DNA of 9,378 nt, from positions 1-9,378 of the forward strand of contig CAKSGI010000064.1 in assembly GCA_934454005.1 (NCBI GenBank). Reading direction: 5' to 3'. The position numbers and the translations under genes were made by a program. Of the stretch, positions 1-6,897 are shown piece after piece (the first letter of the stretch is position 1; each line of letters opens with the position of its first letter). Source of the DNA: an uncultured Eubacteriales bacterium (GTDB lineage: Bacteria; Bacillota_A; Clostridia; Oscillospirales; Acutalibacteraceae). The notes beneath the pieces were generated by a model. It was not told the DNA's origin and made no database searches. It saw only the letters and a list, made by a program, of their open reading frames with translations.

Positions 1-1113
1 TACTCCTTTTTCCTTTGCTTCCCGAAGTGCCGCTAAACTATCTGCTGTTTCTCCAGATTGACTTATAACTACTACCAAACCATTCTTATCAAGCAATGGA
101 TTTCTATAACGGAACTCAGAACCAAGTTCTACACGAACTGGAATTTTTGCTAAGTCTTCAATTACATACTGTGCTGCAATACCAACATGATAAGCTGATC
201 CACACGCAACAATATAAATCTGACTGATCTCTTTTATATCTTCTTCAGAAAGACCAATATCTGTCAAATCAATAAAATCCTCTTTTACAACAGAATTAAT
301 TGTATCTCCTACAACTTTAGGCTGCTCATGGATTTCTTTCATCATAAAATGTTCGTATCCTGCTTTTTCAGCCGCTTCTGCGTTCCAATCAATAGTTTTT
401 AATTCTTTCTCAATTTCATCTCCATCAAGATTATAGAAAGTAATTTCGCCCTTCCTTACACGAGCCATCTCCATGTTACCAATATAATATACATTTCTTG
501 TATATTTTAAAATAGCAGGTACATCAGATGCGATATAAGATTCTCCATCTTCAATACCAAGAATCATTGGACTATCTTTTCTTGCAACATAAATTTCTTC
601 TGGATATTCATTAAACATTACAGCTAAAGCATATGAACCACGAATACGAACCATTGCATGATTAATTGCATCTACTGGTGTCCCCTCATATTTTTTATAA
701 TAGTAATCAACAAGCTTCACTGCGACTTCCGTATCAGTATCAGAATAGAACGCATAACCCTTTCTTACAAGTTTCTCTTTCAATTCCTGATAGTTCTCAA
801 TGATACCATTATGTACTGCTACAACATTTCCATCATCACTTCTATGCGGATGAGCATTATTTTCTGATGGTTCTCCATGAGTAGCCCATCTGGTATGACC
901 GATTCCGCATGAACCAATTACTGCCTTTCCGTCGTTTGTTTTCTCAGCAAGAATTTTAAGTCGACCCTTTGCCTTCACAATATCAACTGGATTCTCACCA
1001 GCACGAACAGCAATTCCAGCCGAATCATATCCTCGATACTCTAATTTGGACAGTCCGTCTAATAAAATAGGTGCTGCCTGCTCTCTTCCCGTAAATCCAA
1101 CAATTCCACACAT
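1..1113 (-). CDS. glmS: Glutamine--fructose-6-phosphate aminotransferase (isomerizing), N-terminal 371 residues, cut by left edge
   Basis: GlmS converts fructose-6-phosphate and glutamine to glucosamine-6-phosphate and glutamate in the cytosol, the first step towards UDP-GlcNAc for peptidoglycan and surface polymers. The reading frame is open from the ATG at 1113 to base 1. It begins MCGIVGF, so Cys2 is the N-terminal nucleophile of the class II glutamine amidotransferase domain. LEYRGYDSAGIAV, GIGHTRWATHGEPS, HNGIIENY and SDTDTEV follow in the usual order. The first SIS (sugar isomerase) domain starts near residue 290 with VACGSAYH, followed by ELGSEFRYRNPLL and SQSGETADS. Full-length GlmS is about 600 residues, so roughly the last 240 lie beyond the window. 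An AGGGAG ribosome binding site (1123-1128) sits nine bases before the ATG. The gene is richer in G+C than the cluster beside it (27 of 60 bases at 1-60 against 13 of 60 at 5101-5160). It looks like a conserved chromosomal gene flanking a variable locus. Identity is very secure. Confidence 0.97.
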   Translation of the reverse strand, partial: MCGIVGFTGREQAAPILLDGLSKLEYRGYDSAGIAVRAGENPVDIVKAKGRLKILAEKTNDGKAVIGSCGIGHTRWATHGEPSENNAHPHRSDDGNVVAVHNGIIENYQELKEKLVRKGYAFYSDTDTEVAVKLVDYYYKKYEGTPVDAINHAMVRIRGSYALAVMFNEYPEEIYVARKDSPMILGIEDGESYIASDVPAILKYTRNVYYIGNMEMARVRKGEITFYNLDGDEIEKELKTIDWNAEAAEKAGYEHFMMKEIHEQPKVVGDTINSVVKEDFIDLTDIGLSEEDIKEISQIYIVACGSAYHVGIAAQYVIEDLAKIPVRVELGSEFRYRNPLLDKNGLVVVISQSGETADSLAALREAKEKGV

Positions 1114-1157
1114 AATTATTTACTCCCTTTTACCTATAATCTTGCTTTATGTTAAAT

Positions 1158-1166
1158 CTTATAGCA
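1158..1166 (-). promoter_or_regulatory. Possible extended -10 promoter element for glmS
   Basis: Read on the minus strand, the gap between the ferredoxin gene and glmS contains TGCTATAAG, an extended -10 motif (TGn followed by TATAAG, five of six matches to TATAAT). It would place the transcript start near 1150 and a leader of about 40 bases before the glmS ATG. No good -35 box lies 17-18 bases upstream, and the region is AT-rich enough for chance matches. The leader would be far too short for a glmS ribozyme. I see no GC-rich hairpin with a U-tract here, so read-through from the polysaccharide operon is also possible. Confidence 0.35.
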
Positions 1167-1206
1167 AAATTATTATCCTAGCTTTTACTTTATTGTTTCC
1201 CTTATT

Positions 1207-1404
1207 TTATTGTATTTCCTTAAATGGGCATACCCTCAAACATTGATAGCATTTAACACACTTCGTTTCGTCTATTCGTGGATATTCAAATCCTTCTTCA
1301 TCTTCAATCATTGAAATTGCCATTTGAGAACAAATTGCATAACAAGCGGTACACCCGCAACATTCTTTTTTTTCTTTAAATAGTACAGGTATTTTCCTGT
1401 CCAT
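1207..1404 (-). CDS. Free-standing 2x[4Fe-4S] ferredoxin-like protein, 65 aa
   Basis: This small electron carrier has two cluster-binding motifs: C15-x2-C18-x2-C21-x3-C25 and C49-x2-C52-x2-C55-x3-C59-Pro. An extra Cys16 is present, and Ser26 replaces the proline usual after the first motif. The linker EDEEGFEYPRID is typical of the N-terminal ferredoxin domain of FrhB-like proteins in polysaccharide clusters, rather than of general clostridial ferredoxins. The protein stops (KEIQ) about where that domain would join the FrhB part. It is not just a fragment: GGAGG at 1410-1414 lies five bases before the ATG, and the gene starts 14 bases after the acyltransferase stop. The likely role, by inference, is passing electrons to the FrhB-like protein encoded at 2387-3433, which lacks this domain. 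It is the last gene of the cluster before glmS. Confidence 0.88.
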   Translation of the reverse strand: MDRKIPVLFKEKKECCGCTACYAICSQMAISMIEDEEGFEYPRIDETKCVKCYQCLRVCPFKEIQ

Positions 1405-1409
1405 CTTTT

Positions 1410-1414
1410 CCTCC
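1410..1414 (-). promoter_or_regulatory. Strong ribosome binding site of the ferredoxin gene
   Basis: The sequence AAGGAGG reads on the minus strand, with its GGAGG core five bases before the ATG at 1404. It fixes the start and shows that the 65-residue ferredoxin is translated as an independent protein rather than being debris of a larger gene. Confidence 0.85.
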
Positions 1415-1418
1415 TTTT

Positions 1419-2394
1419 TTATACGCCTATTACATAAGCATGCTTTCCTAGTATTCTATGTGCCATCATAACGCACACTGTAGAAATCATGATTACAAAT
1501 ATTGCATTTATCGGAAATATATTTGCCATTGGAACTAACTTATTTAATATTCTAATTATCAGCATATGACTTAGATATATTCCAAAAGAATTATCACCCA
1601 AAACTTTTAAAAATTTTTTCAAAATAACTGGTTGCTCATTCAAATTTAAATCACCAGCTTCTATGTATATGTATGCACGTATACAAAAAAGCCCCGTTGT
1701 TATAATAGAACTCATTTTTAATTGTGTTGTTGCCATATCAAAGTTTCCCATCCAATACCAAATAAATCCTTCAACACCTTGAATTACCAATGAAAACAGG
1801 CACAAGTTAGTTAAACATTTTTTAGATAATTGTAAATTAATATACCTGTTTTTTAAACTTACCCCTAAATAATAAAATCCAAACCAAAAAACAAATAATT
1901 CACCCTGAAATGGAAAGCCTAATTCAATATTAAACCACAAGCTTATATAACGAATTAGAAAAATGCTAACGGGTGTTACAAACCACCCTAATTTAGAAAA
2001 TCTACTCCGCAAAAGTTTAAACGTAACTGGTATTAATAGTACCATCTGTATATAAACTAGAATAAAATAATATATTCCATTACATTTTGACATAAAAACA
2101 TCCGGTATAAATGTATTTATTTTCCGATTCACGACCGCAAATATAAATGACCAAATTATATAAGGAATAATTATTTTTTTAATTCTGCGATATATTATAT
2201 CTCTATATACTCCATTTTCGTTTTCTTTGGTTAAATAACCAGAAAGAAATATAAACATACCTACTGCAAAATTAACAAAGGGGCGAATTATTACACCATA
2301 CCCCCCCCCACGCATATGTATTAGTGTTATATGTATGGATAACAATTACTGCAATAACTGATAACCCTCGCATTATTTGTATTTTTTTATTCAT
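1419..2394 (-). CDS. Membrane acyltransferase family 3 (O-acetyltransferase-like), frame broken at a G9 tract; probably phase-variable
   Basis: This is an integral membrane acyltransferase of the OafA/WecH type (Acyltransferase_3), expected to O-acetylate the polysaccharide or its lipid-linked repeat. The true start is the ATG at 2394, with GGGAG at 2401-2405 six bases upstream, overlapping the FrhB-like gene by eight bases. From it the frame reads MNKKIQIMRGLSVIAVIVIH, with the family's Arg9 and catalytic-type His20 in the first membrane helix. The frame reaches nine Gs (2301-2309) and stops at 2272 after about 40 residues. The rest of the protein lies in another frame: VNFAVGMFIFLSGYLT, RIKKIIIPYIIWSF, YYFILVYIQMVLLIP, and DNSFGIYLSHMLII near the C-terminus, about ten hydrophobic segments ending at 1419. 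Removing one G (or adding two) joins the halves into 324 residues, a normal family length. As written the gene is OFF. A TTG at 2345 opens the longer frame but has no ribosome binding site and would omit the Arg/His helix. Sugar and acyl donor cannot be told. Confidence 0.88.
2301..2309 (-). repeat. Homopolymeric G9 tract (C9 on + strand), candidate phase-variation switch
   Basis: Nine consecutive Gs in the coding strand lie about 28 codons into the acyltransferase, in a strongly AT-rich region where such a run is very unlikely by chance. The tract sits exactly where the upstream and downstream family-conserved halves change frame. With 8 or 11 Gs the junction reads AWGG-YGVII (one further Gly with 11) and the protein is complete. 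With 9 or 10 it is truncated. Slipped-strand mispairing at poly-G tracts is a known switch in surface-polysaccharide modification genes of other bacteria. A sequencing or assembly miscount is the main alternative. Confidence 0.8.
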
Positions 2395-3433
2395 TCTTCT
2401 CTCCCACATTGAACTGCATTAACATACCATAATCAAGATTTGACTTTATACCCCCCCGTCTTGCTCTTTTAAGCACCGGTTTTAATATCTTCTTAATAAC
2501 ATTTTTTATTCTTTGTTTTATTGGCAAAGATAAATAACTTTTTCTTAACTCTTCAAAATCCATTTTCTTCATATCTATAAAAAAAGTTTCTCTCTCTTTT
2601 GGTCTATAAACAGAACGGAACTCTGCTGGATTTTCTTTTGTAGCATCGTCATATTCTACTTCCATAACTTTTACAGATGACTTAGATATGAGCCTGTTAA
2701 ATATTTCTTCTCCTTGATTCGTTCGAACAATTACCAAAGATGTTCCTTTACTATCATTCATTTCTGGAGCAATAGTGTCAATCCCCCAGAAATCTCCTAT
2801 CGTTAAATCTGATAATCTTAATGTCTTTGCTTTACATTCATAGCAAGATGGTCTAAGGCAGAAATCACTTAAAAACATTTGCATATACGGGTCTTTGCTT
2901 TTAGAGATATAAACTTCTTTAGACGAACCATACTCCTTCATTCCAAAGTTTTCCCATCCTTGATCTTTACATCTAAAATTGACTTTCTCCATCTTGCCTT
3001 GCATTTTATTTTCCATATAACCTACATATTCTTTCCACAATACAGGTGATGGTACCCCATGGCAAATAATATCAACACAAATAAGATTTTTATAATCTTT
3101 CTGAAGAAATTTCTTTAATCCATTAATTTGACATCCTGTTCCAGTAAATAAAACCAATTTATTTAACACTAAATTTTCACGAACATTCTTAAAAATATTT
3201 TTAATTTTAGCTTGTAAATATTTTGATCCCAGGAGTTTCTCTAAATCTTGCTTTTCTGTAATGCCAATATACTCAGCTTCTGTGCAAGATGCATTCATTG
3301 CAACTCCATAAACAATTCCTTTTTTTTCAAGAACCTCATTTGCCAATAAAGAAAAAATTGCACCTGAAGAGCTTTTCATCCTTATGTCATTATCGTAATA
3401 TGCCGCATACGCTTTTTTTTCGTTTATCGCCAT
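2387..3433 (-). CDS. FrhB-like oxidoreductase (coenzyme F420 hydrogenase/dehydrogenase beta subunit family) without its ferredoxin domain, 348 aa
   Basis: The protein belongs to the FrhB family (N- and C-terminal domains), whose studied members are flavin/Fe-S oxidoreductases. Versions in polysaccharide clusters commonly sit beside pyruvyl transferases, and their substrate is not firmly known. Visible motifs are KAYAAYYDNDIRMKSSSGAIF (residues 7-27), LLGSKYLQA (67-75), LFTGTGCQINGLKKFL (95-110), DIICHGVPSP (121-130), FRCKD (153-157), a Cys group at 192/197/200, and SDLTIGDFWG (208-217). Two positions differ from the pattern I expect: SSSGA for SSSGG, and TGTGC for TGTPC. The usual N-terminal two-cluster ferredoxin domain is absent. 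The protein starts exactly where that domain would end, and a matching ferredoxin is encoded at 1207-1404. GGAGGGAG (3441-3448) before the ATG shows that this shorter form is a real start. The last 25 residues follow a run of seven Gs. The role is probably electron transfer to, or reduction of, a sugar intermediate (inference). Confidence 0.88.
   Translation of the reverse strand: MAINEKKAYAAYYDNDIRMKSSSGAIFSLLANEVLEKKGIVYGVAMNASCTEAEYIGITEKQDLEKLLGSKYLQAKIKNIFKNVRENLVLNKLVLFTGTGCQINGLKKFLQKDYKNLICVDIICHGVPSPVLWKEYVGYMENKMQGKMEKVNFRCKDQGWENFGMKEYGSSKEVYISKSKDPYMQMFLSDFCLRPSCYECKAKTLRLSDLTIGDFWGIDTIAPEMNDSKGTSLVIVRTNQGEEIFNRLISKSSVKVMEVEYDDATKENPAEFRSVYRPKERETFFIDMKKMDFEELRKSYLSLPIKQRIKNVIKKILKPVLKRARRGGIKSNLDYGMLMQFNVGEKNE
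2401..2405 (-). promoter_or_regulatory. Ribosome binding site deciding the acyltransferase start
   Basis: The sequence GGGAG on the minus strand sits six bases before the ATG at 2394, inside the 3' end of the upstream FrhB-like gene. The stop of that gene overlaps the start (ATGAATAA), an arrangement typical of translational coupling. It supports 2394, not the downstream TTG at 2345, as the real initiation site, and so exposes the frameshift. Confidence 0.75.
2451..2457 (-). repeat. G7 homopolymer near the 3' end of the FrhB-like gene
   Basis: Seven Gs in the coding strand encode part of ARRGGIK, about 22 codons before the stop. Both other frames close at once: six Gs would give ARRGV then stop, and eight Gs would give ARRGGYKVKS then stop. 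A slip would therefore trim the C-terminal tail and move the stop away from the overlapping acyltransferase start. Seven Gs is shorter than most known switches, so this is only a candidate. Confidence 0.45.
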
Positions 3434-3440
3434 ATTCTAT

Positions 3441-3448
3441 CTCCCTCC
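3441..3448 (-). promoter_or_regulatory. Strong ribosome binding site of the FrhB-like gene
   Basis: GGAGGGAG on the minus strand lies seven bases before the ATG at 3433, in a 41-base gap after the TupA-like gene. It shows that the ferredoxin-less FrhB-like protein begins here and is not the tail of a longer broken frame. Confidence 0.8.
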
Positions 3449-3474
3449 AAACTGTAAATTTCCCCAAATACGCC

Positions 3475-4332
3475 TTATTTAATCTTCTCCAAATCCATGA
3501 GTTCTCCCCATTTCAAATCTGTCTCAAGCGTAATATCTGTATCAAAACCGCCTTGATCAAAAAAGGTCAGTTCTCCAAAATAAATTTGCCCATCTATATT
3601 ATATAAATCCACTCTCATATGAACCAAATTCTCTGAGAGTTGTTCGGCAATCCTTATCATTTTTTCATAGTTTTCCGGTCTTTCCACATCTGATTCAGGT
3701 TCTAATTCCGGTTTTTGATATAATAAGCGATTCCACTCTTTATCATAAAAACGAAAAGTTGGATGTCCAGATGCCCTATTCGTACATACCATCACGCTAT
3801 CCATTTTTCCATTAAACATAAAAAATTTATAATCATTTGGTACTGTATTTGTTATCATTTTTTCTGCTATAATCCGGTGCTTCAAGTTTTTATATGGCCA
3901 TTCTCGGCATAGATAATAATAATTATTTTTTAAACTCTTTTCCAATACATCTTTTGTTTTATCTATGTCCATATTGTTTTTATCATTTATAAGTACTACT
4001 CCACCAGAATCATGTGTTGTTTTTAAAACAAAATTAGATGGCAATTTTGAAAAGTCTATATCTTCAAAACGATCCCACACACCGTAAGTAGGTATAACAT
4101 ATTGTTCACCAATTTTATCTGCAACATATTTCTTTGCCTCATATTTATCTACCATTATTTGGTAGTGTTCTTTTCGGTCATTTATTTTCAACCAATTAAG
4201 TTTTTCATTATAGGATTTTGGATTACTCAAATCCAGCTTTCTCTTCAATTTACTAAAAAAAACCATTCTTAAATAAATTGAATCCGGCAAGACTTTAGCT
4301 AAATTTACAAAAACTTTTTTATATAATTTCAT
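3475..4332 (-). CDS. TupA-like ATP-grasp protein (often labelled 'glycosyltransferase'), 285 aa
   Basis: The sequence resembles the ATPgrasp_TupA family, named after a teichuronopeptide synthesis protein. ATP-grasp enzymes join a carboxylate to an amine (or similar) through an acyl phosphate, so a likely role is adding an amino acid or related group to the sugar polymer (inference). The N-terminal part has NPKSYNEKLNWLKI (37-50) and DKYEAKKYVADKIG (62-75). The ATP-grasp core shows FVLKTTHDSGG (101-111), where the lysine should contact ATP, then KHRIIAEKMI (151-160), DYKFFMFNGK (167-176), and the metal-binding type strand MRVDLY...IYFGELTFF (239-258). Length is normal for the family. GAAAGGA seven to eight bases before the ATG supports the start, 16 bases after the flippase stop. 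The common 'glycosyltransferase' label for these proteins is probably an annotation carry-over. The exact substrate cannot be read from the sequence. Confidence 0.88.
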   Translation of the reverse strand: MKLYKKVFVNLAKVLPDSIYLRMVFFSKLKRKLDLSNPKSYNEKLNWLKINDRKEHYQIMVDKYEAKKYVADKIGEQYVIPTYGVWDRFEDIDFSKLPSNFVLKTTHDSGGVVLINDKNNMDIDKTKDVLEKSLKNNYYYLCREWPYKNLKHRIIAEKMITNTVPNDYKFFMFNGKMDSVMVCTNRASGHPTFRFYDKEWNRLLYQKPELEPESDVERPENYEKMIRIAEQLSENLVHMRVDLYNIDGQIYFGELTFFDQGGFDTDITLETDLKWGELMDLEKIK

Positions 4333-4348
4333 ATGTTTTTCCTTTCAT

Positions 4349-5749
4349 TTACTTTCTTTTGGCAAATTTATGAATTATCGCTTTCATTTCCTCACGATAC
4401 ATAAACGAAGTTATTATCAAAGAAACTATTCCAAATAAAAATGCCTGTATTTCACCAAATGAAATAAGAATAAGTGAATGTATGATTAGCAATACAAACG
4501 AAAAAATATTACGCTTGAAACTTACCCCTATGTTCATTTCTATTTTCATATCACGTGCCCTTATCAAAAGCACAGCAAAATATCCTAAACAAGTTCCAAT
4601 CGCAATTCCCTGCATTCCAAGCGGCCTAACTAAAATAAAATTGAATAAAAGATTGGTCGCAGCACCTAATGCAGTTGTAATAAAAACTTTATTTGTTTTA
4701 GCCCCTACCGTATACACAACACTAAAGAAAGAAGCATAACAACTAATAATTGTTGACACCGATAATAAAGGTACATATTCCCATGCTATGGCAAACTCTT
4801 TGCTCATAACGCCTACATAAACCGGCTTAATAAGCATAACAATTCCAATTGTAATAAATACCATTCCAAATGACGTAACATTGAAAACATTTTGATAAAA
4901 TCCTTTTTTGTCTTCACTTGATTCAACCTCAATAGCAGACATTTGCCAGGCCTGAATAAACAAAGAATAGACCATATTTATGATTTGAGGTATTTTTAAA
5001 GCAAGTGAATATATTCCATTTGCACTATCCCCCAAAAAGTAATTGATAATATATTTGTCACCAGCTGCCATAATCCACCACATTAAACTGTTCGGGACTA
5101 ACGGGATACTATATTTCAAAATCATTTTCAATATTTTTTTATCAATACATTTAAAGGAGACAACTTTAAAAAAATCACTGAATACAAGAATATATATTGT
5201 GCCAATAACTGCTGCTAACAACGTCGCATATAAATATCCAGCCATTCCCCACTTAAAAACTAAAAGAAAAAGTACATTGAATCCCAATGTCGTAGCTGTT
5301 GTAATTAGACCAAAAATTGTAAATTTTACATTCTGATTTATTGCCCGAAAATACTCACTATATATCTGATTAAATGTTCGAACAACTAGAAGAGCAACAA
5401 ATATCCAAATATATTCATCAAATTTGAAAATCATTTTATACACTGGAGTAAATGCTATAGATATTGCAGCTCCAAATAAAAAAACTGCAAAGCAATTACT
5501 TGCTGCTTCTTTCGGCGTTAAGTCTTTTCCAAGAACAAAACGTATAAGTGCTTCATTAACCATCATAGTTGAAAATGGAATTACCATGCCTAATGACGTT
5601 ATAAACAAATCAATTGTTCCATATTCTGCTGTTGTCAACACATATGTATATAATGGAACAATCAAAAAGGTTAATATTTTACTTCCAAAATTACCCACTG
5701 CAAAAATTGCGGTATTATATACTAATTTTTTATAATTATTCTCACTCAT
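4349..5749 (-). CDS. Wzx-type polysaccharide flippase (MOP superfamily), 466 aa
   Basis: This predicted inner-membrane flippase moves undecaprenyl-pyrophosphate-linked repeat units across the cytoplasmic membrane before polymerisation. It has the expected 12-14 hydrophobic segments across its length, a short basic cytosolic N-terminus (MSENNYKKLVYNTAIFAVGN) and the family-typical first helices, with SKILTFLIVPLYTYVLT and AEYGTIDLF near residues 23-49. The signature-like stretch KYSIPLVPNSLMWWI occurs mid-protein (about 212-226), the region where many oligosaccharide flippases have a P-x-x-x-x-x-W/L pattern. Length is normal. GAGG lies about nine bases before the ATG, and the gene begins 35 bases after the pyruvyl transferase stop. 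With the polymerase fragment at the right edge it defines the locus as Wzx/Wzy dependent. The repeat unit it carries is unknown. Confidence 0.93.
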   Translation of the reverse strand: MSENNYKKLVYNTAIFAVGNFGSKILTFLIVPLYTYVLTTAEYGTIDLFITSLGMVIPFSTMMVNEALIRFVLGKDLTPKEAASNCFAVFLFGAAISIAFTPVYKMIFKFDEYIWIFVALLVVRTFNQIYSEYFRAINQNVKFTIFGLITTATTLGFNVLFLLVFKWGMAGYLYATLLAAVIGTIYILVFSDFFKVVSFKCIDKKILKMILKYSIPLVPNSLMWWIMAAGDKYIINYFLGDSANGIYSLALKIPQIINMVYSLFIQAWQMSAIEVESSEDKKGFYQNVFNVTSFGMVFITIGIVMLIKPVYVGVMSKEFAIAWEYVPLLSVSTIISCYASFFSVVYTVGAKTNKVFITTALGAATNLLFNFILVRPLGMQGIAIGTCLGYFAVLLIRARDMKIEMNIGVSFKRNIFSFVLLIIHSLILISFGEIQAFLFGIVSLIITSFMYREEMKAIIHKFAKRK

Positions 5750-5784
5750 TTATTTAACCTCGCATTATCCTTTTTGTACTATCA

Positions 5785-6894
5785 TTATTCATCTAATGCA
5801 TGGTGAATAAATCTATATGCCTTTTCCCTTTCCTTTTTTAACGACTGATTGGTTATTGAAAAATCATATTCAAACTTGACATCTTGAAAGTTTCCAGTAT
5901 AATGCAGTTTTTCCAAATGAAATGTTTTTAATAAAGTGTTTATTCTACTTCCCATTCCTGTATGTTTCCCATTTCTATCAAATACTAGAAATGGTCTATT
6001 ATATAAAATTGAGAAAACCGACGCATGAAATGAATCTGTACATACAAATTCAGCTGTTTTTATAAGATATACAAACTCAGACGGTCCACAACAATAAAAT
6101 TCACTTTCTAAATTAGATAAATCAATAATTTCACAATCTTTTTCTGCTGCAATTTTATGTATAGCACTTATATATTCCTTTGTTTCAGTTCCCAAAAAAT
6201 AGCAAACAATATATTTATCCGGAAGCATTTCCTTTGGTTTTTTTACAATTCGATCCCATTCTTCTTTTTGTAACATCATTGTTGGATCAATCAATATTTC
6301 TATATCCTGGCGATTTGTTATTCTTTCTATAATATTTTTTGCGGCTTCCTCTCTTACTGATATTGCATCAAATTTCGAAATATACTGTTTCACTCTTCCT
6401 TTATAGTCTAACGGTATCTCTTCTATTCCGAATGATGCACTTATTGCAATCTTTTTTTTCTGAGTAAAAGTAAGCAAATCCAAATCACTCAGTCCACCAT
6501 AAATCGGATTCCATATCTGATCTGAACCGACAAAATAGTAATCATATTTATCAAATTCTTGCAATCTTGAGAAAGAAAAAAAATGTTTTGAGTTTGCAAT
6601 TTTTTTGTTAAATTCCAAAAAGTTTTTCTTTCTTTCTTTAGGATCTTTGGGATCAACACAGTCCTTTATTTTGTCGCCTTTTAAAATATAACGGATCCAA
6701 CCTTTTATGTATAACTTTAATACTTCAATATTATTCACCTTTTTGTTATTTAAACAAGGAACATTTACAATATTAACTGTATTTAATCCTTCTTTTTTCA
6801 GAATCTCCTGCACCGCATAGTTTTGTAGTTTATTTCCAAAATTTGAATTACCATATAGTGAAACGATTGCTGCTGTTTTTTTATTTTCTTTCAT
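5785..6894 (-). CDS. Polysaccharide pyruvyl transferase family protein, 369 aa
   Basis: Members of this family (PS_pyruv_trans, CsaB/WcaK-like) transfer pyruvate from phosphoenolpyruvate to a sugar as a ketal, giving the polymer an acidic group. They act in the cytosol on lipid-linked intermediates. Motifs appear in the expected order: SLYGNSNFGNKLQNYAVQEIL (12-32), FVGSDQIWNP (121-130), KKIAISASFG (147-156), ISVREEAA (178-185), DPTMML (203-208), YIVCYFLG (228-235), and the C-terminal FVCTDSFHASVFSILYNRPF (283-302), which holds a conserved S-F-H group. No signal peptide or membrane helix is visible. The ribosome binding site TTTGGAGA lies inside the last codons of the upstream ATP-grasp gene, only three bases away. 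The subfamily found beside FrhB-like proteins has not been well tested biochemically, so pyruvate transfer here is a family-based inference. Confidence 0.91.
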   Translation of the reverse strand: MKENKKTAAIVSLYGNSNFGNKLQNYAVQEILKKEGLNTVNIVNVPCLNNKKVNNIEVLKLYIKGWIRYILKGDKIKDCVDPKDPKERKKNFLEFNKKIANSKHFFSFSRLQEFDKYDYYFVGSDQIWNPIYGGLSDLDLLTFTQKKKIAISASFGIEEIPLDYKGRVKQYISKFDAISVREEAAKNIIERITNRQDIEILIDPTMMLQKEEWDRIVKKPKEMLPDKYIVCYFLGTETKEYISAIHKIAAEKDCEIIDLSNLESEFYCCGPSEFVYLIKTAEFVCTDSFHASVFSILYNRPFLVFDRNGKHTGMGSRINTLLKTFHLEKLHYTGNFQDVKFEYDFSITNQSLKKEREKAYRFIHHALDE

Positions 6895-6897
6895 AAG

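Noticed and set aside
1114..1206. Terminator, riboswitch or glmS ribozyme between the ferredoxin gene and glmS
   Set aside because: The 93-base gap is AT-rich, with only a weak TTGCT/AGCAA pairing around a long loop and no U-tract. It is too short for the ribozyme.
1419..2345. Reading the acyltransferase as an intact 308-residue protein starting at the TTG at 2345
   Set aside because: No ribosome binding site precedes it, it lacks the first helix with the family's Arg and His, and its first 12 residues are an out-of-frame reading of the DNA that encodes those motifs from the ATG at 2394.
658..5735. Plus-strand open frames at 658-867, 1046-1246, 3289-3606, 4482-4739, 5043-5336 and 5424-5735
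   Set aside because: Each lies mostly or wholly antisense to a well-supported minus-strand gene, shows no family motif, and reads as low-complexity shadow sequence.
5750..5784. Three-codon upstream frame (ATG CGA GGT TAA) in the leader before the flippase gene
   Set aside because: It overlaps the flippase ribosome binding site and is most simply a chance reading of that region; nothing else suggests a regulatory peptide.
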